Shown: positions 17,431 to 27,288, counted from the stretch's first letter. The stretch is DNA of 64,000 nucleotides from Bacillota bacterium (GCA_021784595.1 JAJYHT010000062.1:1-64000); one strand, 5' to 3'. The notes: generated by a model not told the origin, from the sequence alone. Made by a program: numbers and translations.

Positions 17431-18918
17431 TTGGCATATGCGCAATGGATCAACGGAGAACCGGTTGCCTGTCCAACAACGTTTGTGGTGGAAAACCCGG
17501 CCACTCAAAAGCCGATCGCGGAAGTGTGTTCCGCCACTGAACAGGATGTGGACCGAGCTGTACAGGCTGCTAAAGAAGCCTTTGACGATGGCCGCTGGTC
17601 GCGTTTGCCGCTGGCGGAAAGGAGCTTGCGGCTGTTTCGCTTTGCTGACATTCTTGAATCGCATCAAGCAGAAATCGAAAAGGCAGAGTCGCTTCAAACC
17701 GGAAAACCGCTTAAACTCATACGATATTCGGATTTTCCTTTTGCTGTCGATAACATACGATTCTATGCGGCGGCGGCTAGGTTTTTAGAAGGCAATGCAG
17801 CGGGAGAATACAACGGAGCCCATAGTTCGTGGCTTCGTCGCGAGCCGCTTGGTGTGGTGGCCGGGATTGCACCTTGGAACTATCCCTTTATGATGGCGAT
17901 GTGGAAACTGGGCCCCGCACTAGCCGCAGGAAACTCGATGATTTTAAAGCCCGCCACATTAACGCCGTTAACGGCATTAATGCTGGGACAGTATGCCAAG
18001 GAAGCTGGCATCCCCGATGGGGTGTTAAATGTGTTGGCTGGCCCCGGGCGTACTGTGGGGGATTATCTGGTGCGGCATCGGGATGTGCAAATGATTTCCT
18101 TAACCGGAGATACCGAAACCGGAAGAAAAATTATGGCGGCCGGATCGGCTCGCGTTAAGCGGCTCCATTTGGAGTTAGGCGGCAAAGCGCCGTTTATTGT
18201 GTTTCATGATGCTGACCTAGACGCTGCAGTCGAGGGCGCGGCGGTGGGATCGTTGGTTAATACCGGTCAGGACTGTACTGCAGCGACCAGGGTATATGTG
18301 GAAGAGCAAATTTACGAAGATTTCGTCGAACGGCTGCAGGCACGGTTTGAGGGGGTGCGCCTGGGAGATCCGATGGATATGCACACCGATCTCGGTCCAT
18401 TAATCTCACGGCCACATAGAGATAAAGTCTCGGCGTACGTGGACCAGGCGGTGGCTCGAGGGGCCCGTTTGGTAACGGGAGGCAGAACGCCTGAGCAACT
18501 CGCGCAAGGATATTACTATTTACCCACCATCCTGGCCAATGTCGGTCAGGATTGGCCGGTGGTCCAAGAAGAAATATTTGGACCAGTGGTCGTGGTCTTG
18601 CCCTTCAACGGAGAAACCGAAGCTATCATTAAAGGCAACGATGTGGATTATGGACTAGCATCATCCGTATGGACCCAAGATGTGGCGAAAGCCCTGAGGA
18701 TGTCGGCAGCTCTGCGATTTGGCGAGGTGTGGATCAATGAACATTTACCACTCACATCCGAAATGCCCCATGGAGGAGTGGCTCAAAGCGGATTTGGCCA
18801 CGATTTGTCACGATATTCACTGGACGAGTACACGATGGTCAAACATGTCATGGCTGACACCGGTTTAGGGACGGTTAAACCGTGGCACTTCACTGTCTTG
18901 GGTGACGTGCCCGAATAG
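17431..18918 (+). CDS. Aldehyde dehydrogenase, gamma-aminobutyraldehyde/betaine type
   Basis: 495-residue NAD(P)-dependent dehydrogenase. Motifs: [20 protein letters not shown], the general base Glu in [11 protein letters not shown], the catalytic Cys in [11 protein letters not shown], and EEIFGPVV. The C-terminal block [29 protein letters not shown] resembles PatD-type gamma-aminobutyraldehyde dehydrogenases. Start is TTG 17431 with AGGAGGG at good spacing. Lies 150 bp after the aminotransferase; together they form a two-step amine-to-acid route. Confidence 0.88.
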   Translation: MAYAQWINGEPVACPTTFVVENPATQKPIAEVCSATEQDVDRAVQAAKEAFDDGRWSRLPLAERSLRLFRFADILESHQAEIEKAESLQTGKPLKLIRYSDFPFAVDNIRFYAAAARFLEGNAAGEYNGAHSSWLRREPLGVVAGIAPWNYPFMMAMWKLGPALAAGNSMILKPATLTPLTALMLGQYAKEAGIPDGVLNVLAGPGRTVGDYLVRHRDVQMISLTGDTETGRKIMAAGSARVKRLHLELGGKAPFIVFHDADLDAAVEGAAVGSLVNTGQDCTAATRVYVEEQIYEDFVERLQARFEGVRLGDPMDMHTDLGPLISRPHRDKVSAYVDQAVARGARLVTGGRTPEQLAQGYYYLPTILANVGQDWPVVQEEIFGPVVVVLPFNGETEAIIKGNDVDYGLASSVWTQDVAKALRMSAALRFGEVWINEHLPLTSEMPHGGVAQSGFGHDLSRYSLDEYTMVKHVMADTGLGTVKPWHFTVLGDVPE

Positions 18919-18955
18919 CCAGGGAACGTTGATAGCATGAAATTGGGGAGATATA

Positions 18956-18995
18956 TGAGGGACTGGGACCAGACCAGGCGGGGCTCCGTCCCTCA
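18956..18995 (+). terminator. Stem-loop after aldehyde dehydrogenase
   Basis: Arms TGAGGGAC and GTCCCTCA are perfect over 8 bases with a GC-rich interior. No T-tract follows, so it may end or protect the upstream transcript. Confidence 0.4.
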
Positions 18996-19124
18996 GCTAT
19001 CTTGCGGAAGTGAAACTTTTTTCTAATGTGAAAGGAAATCGGACCGAGATCGGGAATATGTTAAAGAGTCGGTGGTTCCTTTGGGAGTCACGTCTGTGAC
19101 TTATTGCTAATAGGAGGTAATGTT

Positions 19125-20474
19125 GTGGCTGCCAAATTAAGCGAGGCACGTGCCTTAACCCCGGAATTGTTGACACAGTATCAAGCGGGATTTAGGGAAA
19201 AACCTGAACATAAAACGATTATGAATGCTATTGTTAAAAATGGCATTGGAGCGGTGGCTATCGATCATCAAGCAGCGTATCGGATGACGCACTCGTTTTC
19301 CCACGAAATTGAAACCGGACCGATAACCAACCAAAAGCAAAGTGGGCGGTGCTGGCTGTTTGCAGGGTTAAACGTGTTGCGTGTCGACATTGCGCAAAAG
19401 CTTGGCGTTAAGGAGTTTGAGTTGTCTCAAAGCCATCTGATGTTTTGGGATAAGCTGGAGAAAGCAAATTATTTTCTGGAAAGCATTTTAGACACATTGG
19501 GAGAACCCACCGAAGGTCGACTTGTAGCATGGCTTTTAGCTAATCCCATGCAAGACGGCGGACAATGGGACATGTTCGTAAACTTAGTAGAAAAGTACGG
19601 CGTACTGCCCAAGAGCGCGATGCCGGAATCTTTCCATTCGTCTCAATCGATGATGATGAACCGCATCTTAACAGCCAAACTGCGAGAAAATGCAGCTCGC
19701 CTTCGTGCCGCGCATCAAGCCGGACGTCCAGAATCTGCTCTCCGAGGGGACAAAGAGACGATGATGGCAGAGTTTTACCGTATGTTGTGTCACTTTTTGG
19801 GTGAGCCTCCTGAGCAGTTTGACTTCGAATACCGGGATGCGGACAAGGTTTTTCACGCAGAGCGGAATTTGACCTCAAAGACCTTTTATCAGCGCTACGT
19901 CGATCGCAGTTTGAAAGACTACGTCAGCGTGATTAATGCACCAACAGACGATAAGCCGTTTAATCATACGTATACGGTGCAATATTTGGGCAATGTCGTA
20001 GGGGGCAGAGAGGTATTGTATTTGAATGTGGCGGTCGATGTGTTGAGCGATTTGGCGGTGGCCCAGATCACCGACAACGAACCGGTGTGGTTTGGATGCG
20101 ATGTCGGCAAGATGATGGAACGAGAACGGGGAAGTTTGGATCCGGCCCAGTTTGATCTGGCAGCAGCGTTGGATGTAGAGTTTTCCATGAGTAAAGCGGA
20201 ACGTCTCGATTATGGCGAGAGCCAAATGACGCATGCGATGGTGTTTACGGGAGTCAACTTGGTGCAGGGGCAACCCAATCGGTGGAAGGTCGAAAACAGT
20301 TGGGGCACCGAGACTGGCAACAAAGGGTTTTATGTGATGAGTCAATCGTGGTTCGAGGACTACATGTACCAAATTGTGGTCCACAAAAAGTATTTATCGG
20401 CAGACCTGGCACGGGTCTTGAGTGAAACCCCCAAAGAGCTGGCGCCTTGGGATCCGATGGGTTCTTTGGCATAA
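19125..20474 (+). CDS. pepC: Aminopeptidase C / bleomycin hydrolase (peptidase C1B)
   Basis: Cytoplasmic papain-fold aminopeptidase that trims peptides. Catalytic Cys in QSGRCWLFAGLN (C76), His in MTHAMVFTGV and Asn in KVENSWG are all present. GTG 19125 has AGGAGG seven bases upstream; this gives 449 residues, the usual size (about 440-455). The family forms hexameric barrels and ends in a C-terminal arm, here DPMGSLA. Monocistronic by spacing, followed by a terminator. It fits the amino-acid-scavenging theme of the region. Confidence 0.93.
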   Translation: MAAKLSEARALTPELLTQYQAGFREKPEHKTIMNAIVKNGIGAVAIDHQAAYRMTHSFSHEIETGPITNQKQSGRCWLFAGLNVLRVDIAQKLGVKEFELSQSHLMFWDKLEKANYFLESILDTLGEPTEGRLVAWLLANPMQDGGQWDMFVNLVEKYGVLPKSAMPESFHSSQSMMMNRILTAKLRENAARLRAAHQAGRPESALRGDKETMMAEFYRMLCHFLGEPPEQFDFEYRDADKVFHAERNLTSKTFYQRYVDRSLKDYVSVINAPTDDKPFNHTYTVQYLGNVVGGREVLYLNVAVDVLSDLAVAQITDNEPVWFGCDVGKMMERERGSLDPAQFDLAAALDVEFSMSKAERLDYGESQMTHAMVFTGVNLVQGQPNRWKVENSWGTETGNKGFYVMSQSWFEDYMYQIVVHKKYLSADLARVLSETPKELAPWDPMGSLA

Positions 20475-20499
20475 TCCCAACACGTATTTTGAGCGCGGG

Positions 20500-20560
20500 C
20501 CGAGGAGCAACCAGACTGATACGGCGAACAACGACGGCTGCTTCTCGGTCTATAGTTTTT
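20500..20560 (+). terminator. Rho-independent terminator after pepC
   Basis: Arms CCGAGGAGCA (20500-20509) and TGCTTCTCGG (20539-20548) pair with one G-U, followed by a T-run at 20555-20560. It lies between the convergent pepC and ornithine-cyclodeaminase-family genes. Confidence 0.6.
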
Positions 20561-20596
20561 CATGAACAGAACAATATTGCTGAATTAAAGCAGTCA

Positions 20597-21529
20597 TTAG
20601 CGTCTTGTTGTCAGGAGAGCGGCTACGGATAAATCAAACACTGCGGAACCGACGCTTTTCATAATCGTTCTGCCGGGTGCTGGTCCATCTACCCTACCTG
20701 CAGCCAACGGGCGAATTGATTGGGGTTCTACAACTCCTTCACTTATGGGAATCAGGTAATCGCCCGCTTCCTTAAGGCAAGCTGGCAAATAATCTGCAAA
20801 GAGCCGGGCGGACTCCACGACATTTGAGGCCAATTCCCGGGATTCAGGCAAATAAGCGCCCATAGCATTGATCAAGACGGTAGGGGGTAGCATGTCTTCC
20901 CATAAAATAGGCTCTGAAGATGTTGTCACTAAGGTGACTCCGTCGGCATTGCGGATGGTCTGTTCCAGGCTGTCCATTGGAATCAACTGAATATGGTTAA
21001 AGACTGGAAGCATGGAGAGCCGCGCTGTGAGTCTTCTGACATGATCGGGCGAACGGCTCCAGATTCTTATTTCTTCCACGCCAGGCACGGCGGCGAGAGC
21101 CCAGGCATGGTAGTATGCTTGAAAACCGGAACCTATGATGGATTGCCGAGCTCGGCTGACTGCAAGCCACTCGGTAGATAGCGCTGCGATCGCCGCCGTG
21201 CGGATGCCGGTAAAAACAGCCCCGCTAGCCATAGCCACAATTTCCCCTGTATGATCATAGAGTCCAATGCTGCCATTCAGTGTAGGTCTGGGAGGTATAT
21301 GCTGATTGTTGGCGCCTCGTTCAAACAATACTTTTACTACGGAGTAGGATGCATTGGCCCATTTGGCTTCCATGACAATAGTGGAACCTAATGGGTCAGA
21401 GCGTACGATGCGAATCGGGTCGTCAGCTAACTCGCGGTCAATATTTTTGGCCAATTGTTCCCGTACTTTTTGAGGTTCAAGTAACCATTCCAATTCTTCG
21501 TCATCTATCCATCGTGTAAAACGCATCAT
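20597..21529 (-). CDS. Ornithine cyclodeaminase / mu-crystallin family protein
   Basis: NAD(P)-binding enzyme of the OCD/mu-crystallin family, which includes ornithine cyclodeaminase, alanine dehydrogenase and ketimine reductases. Visible: substrate region FERGANNQHIPPRPTLNG and ATGEIVAMASGAVFTGIRTAA-like block with the Arg-Thr-Ala signature, Rossmann segment SIIGSGFQAYYHAWAL, and NAMGAYLPESREL near the C-terminal side. The reaction cannot be fixed from sequence. The ribosome site GGAGG sits 5 bases before ATG 21529 (or 8 before ATG 21526). Neighbouring FAD amine oxidase suggests imine/amino-acid chemistry. Confidence 0.8.
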   Translation of the reverse strand: MMRFTRWIDDEELEWLLEPQKVREQLAKNIDRELADDPIRIVRSDPLGSTIVMEAKWANASYSVVKVLFERGANNQHIPPRPTLNGSIGLYDHTGEIVAMASGAVFTGIRTAAIAALSTEWLAVSRARQSIIGSGFQAYYHAWALAAVPGVEEIRIWSRSPDHVRRLTARLSMLPVFNHIQLIPMDSLEQTIRNADGVTLVTTSSEPILWEDMLPPTVLINAMGAYLPESRELASNVVESARLFADYLPACLKEAGDYLIPISEGVVEPQSIRPLAAGRVDGPAPGRTIMKSVGSAVFDLSVAALLTTRR

Positions 21530-21836
21530 TTCGACCTCCAACTGCTTAAATCAAGTCAGAATCTCTGTCAACCCATAGAAATGTCGGCATAAATTTCGTT
21601 AACCGCAGTATCACAGGGAAGGAATTACTTCTTAGAAGATTCGATGCCGTTGCGCGAAATTCCTTTTCGCGGCAGGTTCAGGGTATTAGTGATAAATTCG
21701 ACAGGGTGCCTGAGTTTCATTTGGCGGCGTGCGGTCCTGTTTTGGTATATTAGAATGGACGGCGACAAGACATCTGTGCGAACGGATGCTGTTTTACAGA
21801 ATTGCTGTTGACGGTGGTCATAAGGGAGGGTGTGCC
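21530..21836. other. Divergent intergenic region
   Basis: Separates the cyclodeaminase-family gene and the FAD oxidoreductase, so it should carry both promoters. I see no convincing paired hexamers and no gene. Confidence 0.35.
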
Positions 21837-22985
21837 ATGGCCGAGAAGGCGGATGTCGTTATCATTGGCGCAGGACTCATCGGTTTGTCTGTCGCCTATC
21901 ATTTGGCGGCCAAAGGTGTTCGCAACATTATGGTGCTTGAAAAGGAAGCGAGTTGGGGTCAAGGTTCGTCGGGCCGCAGCGCGGGGGGCGTTCGGCTTCA
22001 GTTTGGTCATCCCAGCAACATTAAGTTGTCGCAATATGGTTTGGATATGTATCTTCATTTTGAGGAATTGTTTGGTATTTCGGCATCGGTGGACCAGTGT
22101 GGCTATCTATTTTTGACTCGGGACCCCACGCGCTGGGAGAAGCTTTTGCAAATAGTCGCCATCCAACAATCGCTCGGTGTGCCCGTTGAAACCTTATCAT
22201 CCCAGGAGGTCCACTATCGGTTTCCCTATGTCCAAATGGATGCGCTAGTTGGAGCAACCTTTTGTGCTACCGATGGCACGGCTGACCCAGGAGCGGTGGC
22301 GTATGGATTTGCTCGATCTTGCACCGCTTTAGGAGTGCAGATACGCAACAATGAGGAAGCCACAGCCATTTTAACAAACGGCGGGCGGGTTGTGGCCGTA
22401 AAAACATCTGACGGTGCGATTTCCACGCCGATAGTGGTTAATGCAGCCGGTCCCTATGCACGCGTCGTGGGTCGCATGATAGGGCTCGAGATCCCGGTGG
22501 ATCCCTACCGACGCCAAATTTATGTGACAACACCTACAGACGCATTGCCGTCGCGCATGCCGATGACATTGGAATTTGAAACGACTTCGTATCTTCGCCG
22601 TGAGGGAGCCTCCATTTTGTTTGGAATGTCGGATCCTGACGAGCCGTCTAGTTTTAACACCAATACCGATCAATCATCACTGGCCAAACTGGTCGATGCG
22701 CTTGTACAGTGGGTTCCTGCGATGAGCCAAGCATCGTTGATGCGCGGGTGGGCGGGATTGTATGAAATCACCCCGGACGATTCGCCCATCATTGGTACGG
22801 TGCCAGGCATAGAAGGAATTTACTTGGCCAACGGATTCAGCGGACACGGATTCATGCACGCCCCAGGAGCCGGTAGGGCGCTAGCCGAGCTTATTATTGG
22901 CCAATCACCTTTCGTAGACCTTAGTCCTTTTGCATTTGAGAGGTTTACCGGACGGCGCCAAATAGAGGAACCATTCATCATTTAG
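21837..22985 (+). CDS. FAD-dependent amine/D-amino-acid oxidase (DAO family)
   Basis: 382-residue DAO-fold oxidoreductase. N-terminal dinucleotide motif VVIIGAGLIGLSVAYHL and GRSAGGVRLQFG, and the C-terminal block RGWAGLYEITPDDSPIIG...GFSGHGFMHAPGAG, match glycine/sarcosine-oxidase and SoxB-like proteins. It oxidises a secondary or D-amino acid, passing electrons to oxygen or a carrier. GGGAGGG precedes ATG 21837. A second member of the family lies at 38.8 kb. Confidence 0.87.
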   Translation: MAEKADVVIIGAGLIGLSVAYHLAAKGVRNIMVLEKEASWGQGSSGRSAGGVRLQFGHPSNIKLSQYGLDMYLHFEELFGISASVDQCGYLFLTRDPTRWEKLLQIVAIQQSLGVPVETLSSQEVHYRFPYVQMDALVGATFCATDGTADPGAVAYGFARSCTALGVQIRNNEEATAILTNGGRVVAVKTSDGAISTPIVVNAAGPYARVVGRMIGLEIPVDPYRRQIYVTTPTDALPSRMPMTLEFETTSYLRREGASILFGMSDPDEPSSFNTNTDQSSLAKLVDALVQWVPAMSQASLMRGWAGLYEITPDDSPIIGTVPGIEGIYLANGFSGHGFMHAPGAGRALAELIIGQSPFVDLSPFAFERFTGRRQIEEPFII

Positions 22986-23315
22986 CAAAGAATGACTTTC
23001 ATGATGGGCTATCGACACCGTGCGACAACTTATGCTCTACAAACACCAGCAGAGTATTTGGATACGGGCCGGTGTTGCGGGTGTACCTTGCAAGGCAGGC
23101 CAATGGTTAACTTTAGGAGATCGAAATACATGGCATACTTCTTCCCACTTGTGACGAACATTCAATGAATTGATGTGAATTCTCCAATCTAAGGGAGACT
23201 TGTGGAAGGGGTCTTATAAGGTTGGCTGGCTGTTGCTGTGAAAAGTTCGGAAAAACCATCAAGCCCATGGAACACTTCTCGCTCGATGATAAATAGTAGT
23301 GACAGACGGCAACGC
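22986..23315. other. Intergenic region, nothing recognised
   Basis: Lies between two convergent genes. Contains a weak pair AACACC/GGTGTT around 23040-23075 but no clear terminator, gene or repeat. Confidence 0.35.
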
Positions 23316-24311
23316 CTAGAGCAAGTCTGGGTAAGAATTTTCTATTGGACTAACTAATCGGTGGTTTTGTACAACAAGTGGGTAAAGTGTTTCTTCAGGG
23401 TCTACGAAAATGACATCTTCGACATAGTCGGGGGGGATGGGAGGAAGCAATTCCTTGTTCTCCGCTATGTCGTCTGTCCACCAAAATGCGTCAAGTTGGA
23501 TCAGCCTTCCATGGGATGTGGTATAAGCCAATAGAGATACTAGTGGATATGCTAATTGAGGCCAAATGGCATGCGTGGTGATAGTAAGTTGAGTCGCCTT
23601 GTCGGGCGTAAGCCGTGGACCAACCAATGGCAATGATTCCATCCAGTTGTTTTCAATGCGGGGCAATTGCGAGGCTATTGGGCTCCAATCATCCTGCGAG
23701 GTCAACTGGTGTTGAGATAGCAACGGGGTTACTAACTTGGGTTCTGCCCGATGAAAGGCTACGACCACGTCATAAAAATTGGCTATGCTGGCGTATTCCT
23801 CTGTTTGACGCAGCACTTCGATGAAGCTTTCGTCGGTGGCGCTGGGATGGCGATGAAACCAGTCAGTAATTCCATAGGTCATCAAGTCCAGACGAGCGAA
23901 ATTATTGGCAGCGCGAAATTGCTCAAATTGCGCCCAAGTGGTAGGCCGTATCCACCCAACATCGCCAAGATCCTGATCCCGCCATGGAGAGTGCCGTGGT
24001 CCCGGATAACAAAGCACCACATCAACCTCCCCGCATTGTTCAATAACGTCGTATACTGGTGAGACCCGCCGACGGGTATGGCTGGTCGGAATTGAGAGCC
24101 ATCGCAATTGGGCGAACTCGGTAAGATCTTGGTCGTGGGTATCTAGCGGAAACAATAACGATTGAACTTGGTGGTCCGGTGTTAGACAAATTGTCATCGA
24201 GAGTTCGCGAGATTCAACAAAACTAGGAAGTTCCACGTCATATTGTTCCACATGAGAAGCAGGGAATCGCTCAAGGGCAATACAGTCCTGATACTGAATG
24301 GTTTGGATCAT
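23316..24311 (-). CDS. Hypothetical protein, unknown family
   Basis: 331 residues if started at ATG 24311, which has AAAGGA 12 bases upstream; the frame stays open to 24515 but the extra residues look like decayed sequence. No membrane segment or signal peptide. The protein is acidic and rich in aromatic residues (PRHSPWRDQDLGDVGW, YGITDWFHRHP, DAFWWTDD). I recognise no motif. Genes on both sides are unrelated, and the neighbouring 2 kb upstream is decayed, so this may be an accessory gene. Confidence 0.5.
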   Translation of the reverse strand: MIQTIQYQDCIALERFPASHVEQYDVELPSFVESRELSMTICLTPDHQVQSLLFPLDTHDQDLTEFAQLRWLSIPTSHTRRRVSPVYDVIEQCGEVDVVLCYPGPRHSPWRDQDLGDVGWIRPTTWAQFEQFRAANNFARLDLMTYGITDWFHRHPSATDESFIEVLRQTEEYASIANFYDVVVAFHRAEPKLVTPLLSQHQLTSQDDWSPIASQLPRIENNWMESLPLVGPRLTPDKATQLTITTHAIWPQLAYPLVSLLAYTTSHGRLIQLDAFWWTDDIAENKELLPPIPPDYVEDVIFVDPEETLYPLVVQNHRLVSPIENSYPDLL

Positions 24312-24689
24312 GGCTATGGAGTGTCCTTTCTCGCCTAACACCTCTATTATAATCCGTAGGAAGTGCTCGAGTCCAGATGACGGAGAGCATGAACTCTCTG
24401 GTCCACCTACCGACGTCCGGTTGAGCTGGGGTTGCCCGGCATCACTTGCGGACGTTTTCGGCCCGTCGACGGCTAGCGCCAACTGTTGCTTGATGATATA
24501 TACGGTGGTCGCCAAGTGGCCGCAGACTGTTACGGTCCTTCGCCCCGATAACTCTGCGGGTTTTTAGGCTTCTTCGTGAGCAGCCGCCGGATGATGCGTT
24601 CTTGATGCCGCATCGCCCGACGAGCCATGACGAAGCGTTTATAGGCAAAGTCAAAGAATAACCAGCATGAATGTTAGGATGCGATTTTA

Positions 24690-24835
24690 TTACTTTGCAT
24701 GTAATTGCAATCTTACATCCCATTTGAGAACTTTTTCCCTAGGATTTTTTGGCAGGCTTTCCACGACGATCACCTGCTTGGGTACCTTATAGGGTGCCAA
24801 AGGTCGGCTACAAGAAGAAATAATGCGTTCTGGGT
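24690..24835 (-). pseudogene. C-terminal remnant of an acyl-CoA synthetase
   Basis: Minus-strand translation reads ERIISSCSRPLAPYKVPKQ and then VIVVESLPKNPREKVLKWDVR, which matches the end of AMP-binding_C domains (C...LAPYKxPxxxxxxxxLPKNxxGKVLKxxLR). The Gly before the catalytic-lysine region is Glu, giving REKVLK where GKVLK is usual. Nothing upstream in any frame looks like the rest of the enzyme, so only about 45 residues survive. Confidence 0.65.
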
Positions 24836-25235
24836 CAGGATGGCCACCCTCTTGGGCACCCCGGAGCAGTGGGATGTTCATGGTCTTTTTTGTATCATTG
24901 GCGGAATGTCGCTGGGTGGGCGATGGAAAACGCGGGCAAACCCCGCGACCGGATGGTGACCGATCACCGGATACATGCGCGATGGCGGTTGGGCCATTGG
25001 GGGTTAGAACAACATGAGTTGGTCTGGCGACCCCTTTCTGATCCCCTCCATCCATAATTCATCGCTGCAGGGGCAGGTGCGGATTTGATGGCCTAGTCTC
25101 AAAAGAGACGCTTGCCATAAGCAAAGCGAAACGAGACCATTATACTTTCGAATATTGCTTCAAATCGCGGGATTTTTAGCGATAGGAAGTTCACAATAGA
25201 GACCAATAATCCGATGGATTATCAGATAAAAAGTT

Positions 25236-25269
25236 GTACAGGGCAGACAGCGGACGGTCTGCCCTGTAC
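25236..25269 (-). terminator. Strong orphan terminator hairpin
   Basis: Arms GTACAGGGCAGAC and GTCTGCCCTGTAC are perfect over 13 bases with an 8-base loop. On the minus strand the stem is followed by AACTTTTTATC, so it reads as a rho-independent terminator for a minus-strand unit to its right, where no intact gene remains. Confidence 0.6.
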
Positions 25270-25867
25270 CTCATCAAGCGGGCGGAAGATTACCAAAACT
25301 AGTCTTTCATGCAATTGGGTGACACAACCGCGTTGGCTCCGCGTTATCCTAGTCTCTCATTTTTGCCAGTTGACGTCATGCGTGGCCGTCGCAGTGTGCT
25401 CAGAAATGCCCCCAAAGGAAATCCCACGGTCGCCGCTATCGGGACCTCAGGTGGATCCGGACCTTTTCCCCATTTTAGATGATATCGGCCTGCCCAAAAT
25501 CGACCATAGACTAGGATGCCTTCCTTTCATTTGTCCCTTCCTGTTTTGTTGATATCGGCATTTGGGGGCGGTGAATGCGAATGTGAACGCGAAAGACTAT
25601 CCGCGATCTCACTGCAAGTCCTGTCCATAACCTGAGATCATGGTGCAGAGCATCCGGGCATCAGCTCAATCCGAGGATACGTGGATGTCTCGGACATAGT
25701 GTTTGACGATAATCAACGCCGCAGTCACTGCGATGTCGTATGGTTTGCAGGCGGTTTTGCAAAAACCGAAGTAATGTTGATCTGAGCGATATAAGCGAAA
25801 CGTCTCGTGGGAGCAATCGCCATCACAGGAGCGTGCCTGAAGCACAGCGCCAGCAAACCATGGTCCG

Positions 25868-26131
25868 TTGACCGCCACTGCGGCATTGCTGTGCCATGGC
25901 ACGCTGGGTCCTACGCGTTACCAATCACAACGGATTTTTTGTGGCAGGACCACGGTTTGGGGTGTGCTTTCGGGTTCCCGGACTCGGCGTTCCGGAGCGT
26001 CCCTGCGGCGGTCTCGGGAGTTCTGGCAGGTGAGAGTCCCGCGAACGCCACGCTCCTGGGAAAAGCGCACCGGACCGGAATTACGGATCCATGGCTTTGG
26101 TCACACAGCGGATCGGGTCCACGTCGTATAG
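25868..26131 (+). pseudogene. Possible zinc-ribbon transposase remnant
   Basis: Combining two frames gives CxxC-like, WHG, RYxSxRIFCGRTT and RxxG patterns that recall the N-terminal zinc ribbon of ISL3 or related transposases, disrupted by a frameshift near 25895. No catalytic domain follows. This is a weak, motif-level reading and could be chance. Confidence 0.25.
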
Positions 26132-26324
26132 AGAAGATAAAGCAGCCATGTTCGCGCTCAGGTTCGGTGGGGCGGGAGTCATTCCTTGAAATGGGCCAAT
26201 GACGTACAATGAATAGAACGAACGGACGACCATCTGTGTAAGATCCGGATAAACTTCAAGTGACTTCGGCACATCCGGCCTTAGATCAGAAAGACAATCG
26301 ACAAATAGTCAGGGAGCTGATTTT

Positions 26325-26930
26325 ATGACTGGGGTTCTATTAATTCGCCATGGAGAAAGCGAAGCCAATAAACAAAACACATTAGTTTCGTATCGGGGAG
26401 ACCCGGGATTGACGGAGCAAGGGCGGCGAGAGGCCAAAGATGTGGCCAAGGCATGGCAGCGCCATCCGCTTGTCGCATTATATGCCAGTCCACTACGCCG
26501 AACGTTAGAGACTGCGTCAGCGTTTGTGCGTCCTGATCTGCCGGTCCAAGTGGACAGCCGCCTCCACGAGATTGCGCTGGGTGTATGGGATGGCATGACC
26601 ATCCCGGATATTGAGCGTACTGACGCAGATAGATATCACAATTGGAAACAGGATCCCGAAAGCGGGGCACCTGATGGAGGGGAACCGCTAAGCGCCGTCG
26701 GGAAACGCATGCACGAGTTTTTGAATGATATGAGAAATCGTCACCCAACCGGCTTGGTTGTTGCGGTAACTCATTCCGACTGTCTCAAAGCCACCGTGCT
26801 AGCTACATTGGAATCTCCCTGGAAGGCTGCCCAATGGTTTCACGTTACCAATACGGCGGGCATCTATCTGGAATGGCGGGATGGCCATTGGCAGATGATG
26901 GCATATCCGATTATACCTGCGATTCTTTGA
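26325..26930 (+). CDS. Histidine phosphatase (phosphoglycerate-mutase-like)
   Basis: 201-residue branch-1 histidine phosphatase. The phosphohistidine motif is LIRHGESEANKQN at the N terminus, the second arginine/base region SPLRRTLETA and the later His in VVAVTHSDCLKA are present. GGGAG precedes ATG 26325. Members dephosphorylate small molecules such as alpha-ribazole phosphate, sugars or proteins; the substrate cannot be inferred. It stands alone, following the decayed region. Confidence 0.88.
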   Translation: MTGVLLIRHGESEANKQNTLVSYRGDPGLTEQGRREAKDVAKAWQRHPLVALYASPLRRTLETASAFVRPDLPVQVDSRLHEIALGVWDGMTIPDIERTDADRYHNWKQDPESGAPDGGEPLSAVGKRMHEFLNDMRNRHPTGLVVAVTHSDCLKATVLATLESPWKAAQWFHVTNTAGIYLEWRDGHWQMMAYPIIPAIL

Positions 26931-27163
26931 TACTCTCTACGGCCTGAGTCATCTCGATTTTTGCTCGTAAGATGGTCAGGATTGGTTGCGAAGAAAATGG
27001 TGGCCGCTCTGTCGAGGAAGTAGATACGACTAAACTAATTGCCAGATAGGCCGAAGGAATTGCACCTTCTGCCTGTGCGATGAGCAAACACGATCTCGAA
27101 TACCAGCGGGCTTAAAAAATTTTCGTCTGACGGCGAACGCCCGTAAATCCTGATCGTATAACG

Positions 27164-27179
27164 TGTGCGTTGGCACACA
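27164..27179. promoter_or_regulatory. CRP/FNR-like palindrome upstream of cox
   Basis: GTGTGCGTTGGCACAC is a perfect palindrome with 6-base arms, containing TGTG-N6-CACA. It lies about 200 bp before coxS. A CRP/FNR-family regulator could bind; position is rather far for direct control. Confidence 0.35.
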
Positions 27180-27259
27180 AGACTGCATTGTTTTTTCGAA
27201 GGCGGGACGGTCTCCTCTTCGCATTACGTGCCGATACGGGCACCCAAAAAATGAGCCGT

Positions 27260-27288
27260 GAAAATAGATGCACTCTGGATCTATTTTC
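27260..27288. promoter_or_regulatory. Inverted repeat near cox promoter
   Basis: Arms GAAAATAGAT and ATCTATTTTC are perfect over 10 bases around a 9-base centre, 89 bp before coxS. There is no T-tract, so an operator is more likely than a terminator. Confidence 0.45.

Larger units (their letters stand above)
24312..26324. other. Decayed, gene-poor region of about 2 kb
   Basis: Overlapping short frames on both strands give no intact protein. Pieces that look like former genes: a basic segment read on the minus strand at about 24541-24670 (DFAYKRFVMARRAMRHQERI), an acyl-CoA synthetase tail at 24690-24835, and a zinc-ribbon-like frame at about 25868-26000. An orphan terminator is at 25236-25269. 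The pattern suggests old insertions and deletions around a mobile element. Confidence 0.5.

Noticed and set aside
25807-26202. 131-codon plus-strand frame in the decayed region
   Set aside because: No start signal or coherent domain; the zinc-ribbon hint spans another frame.
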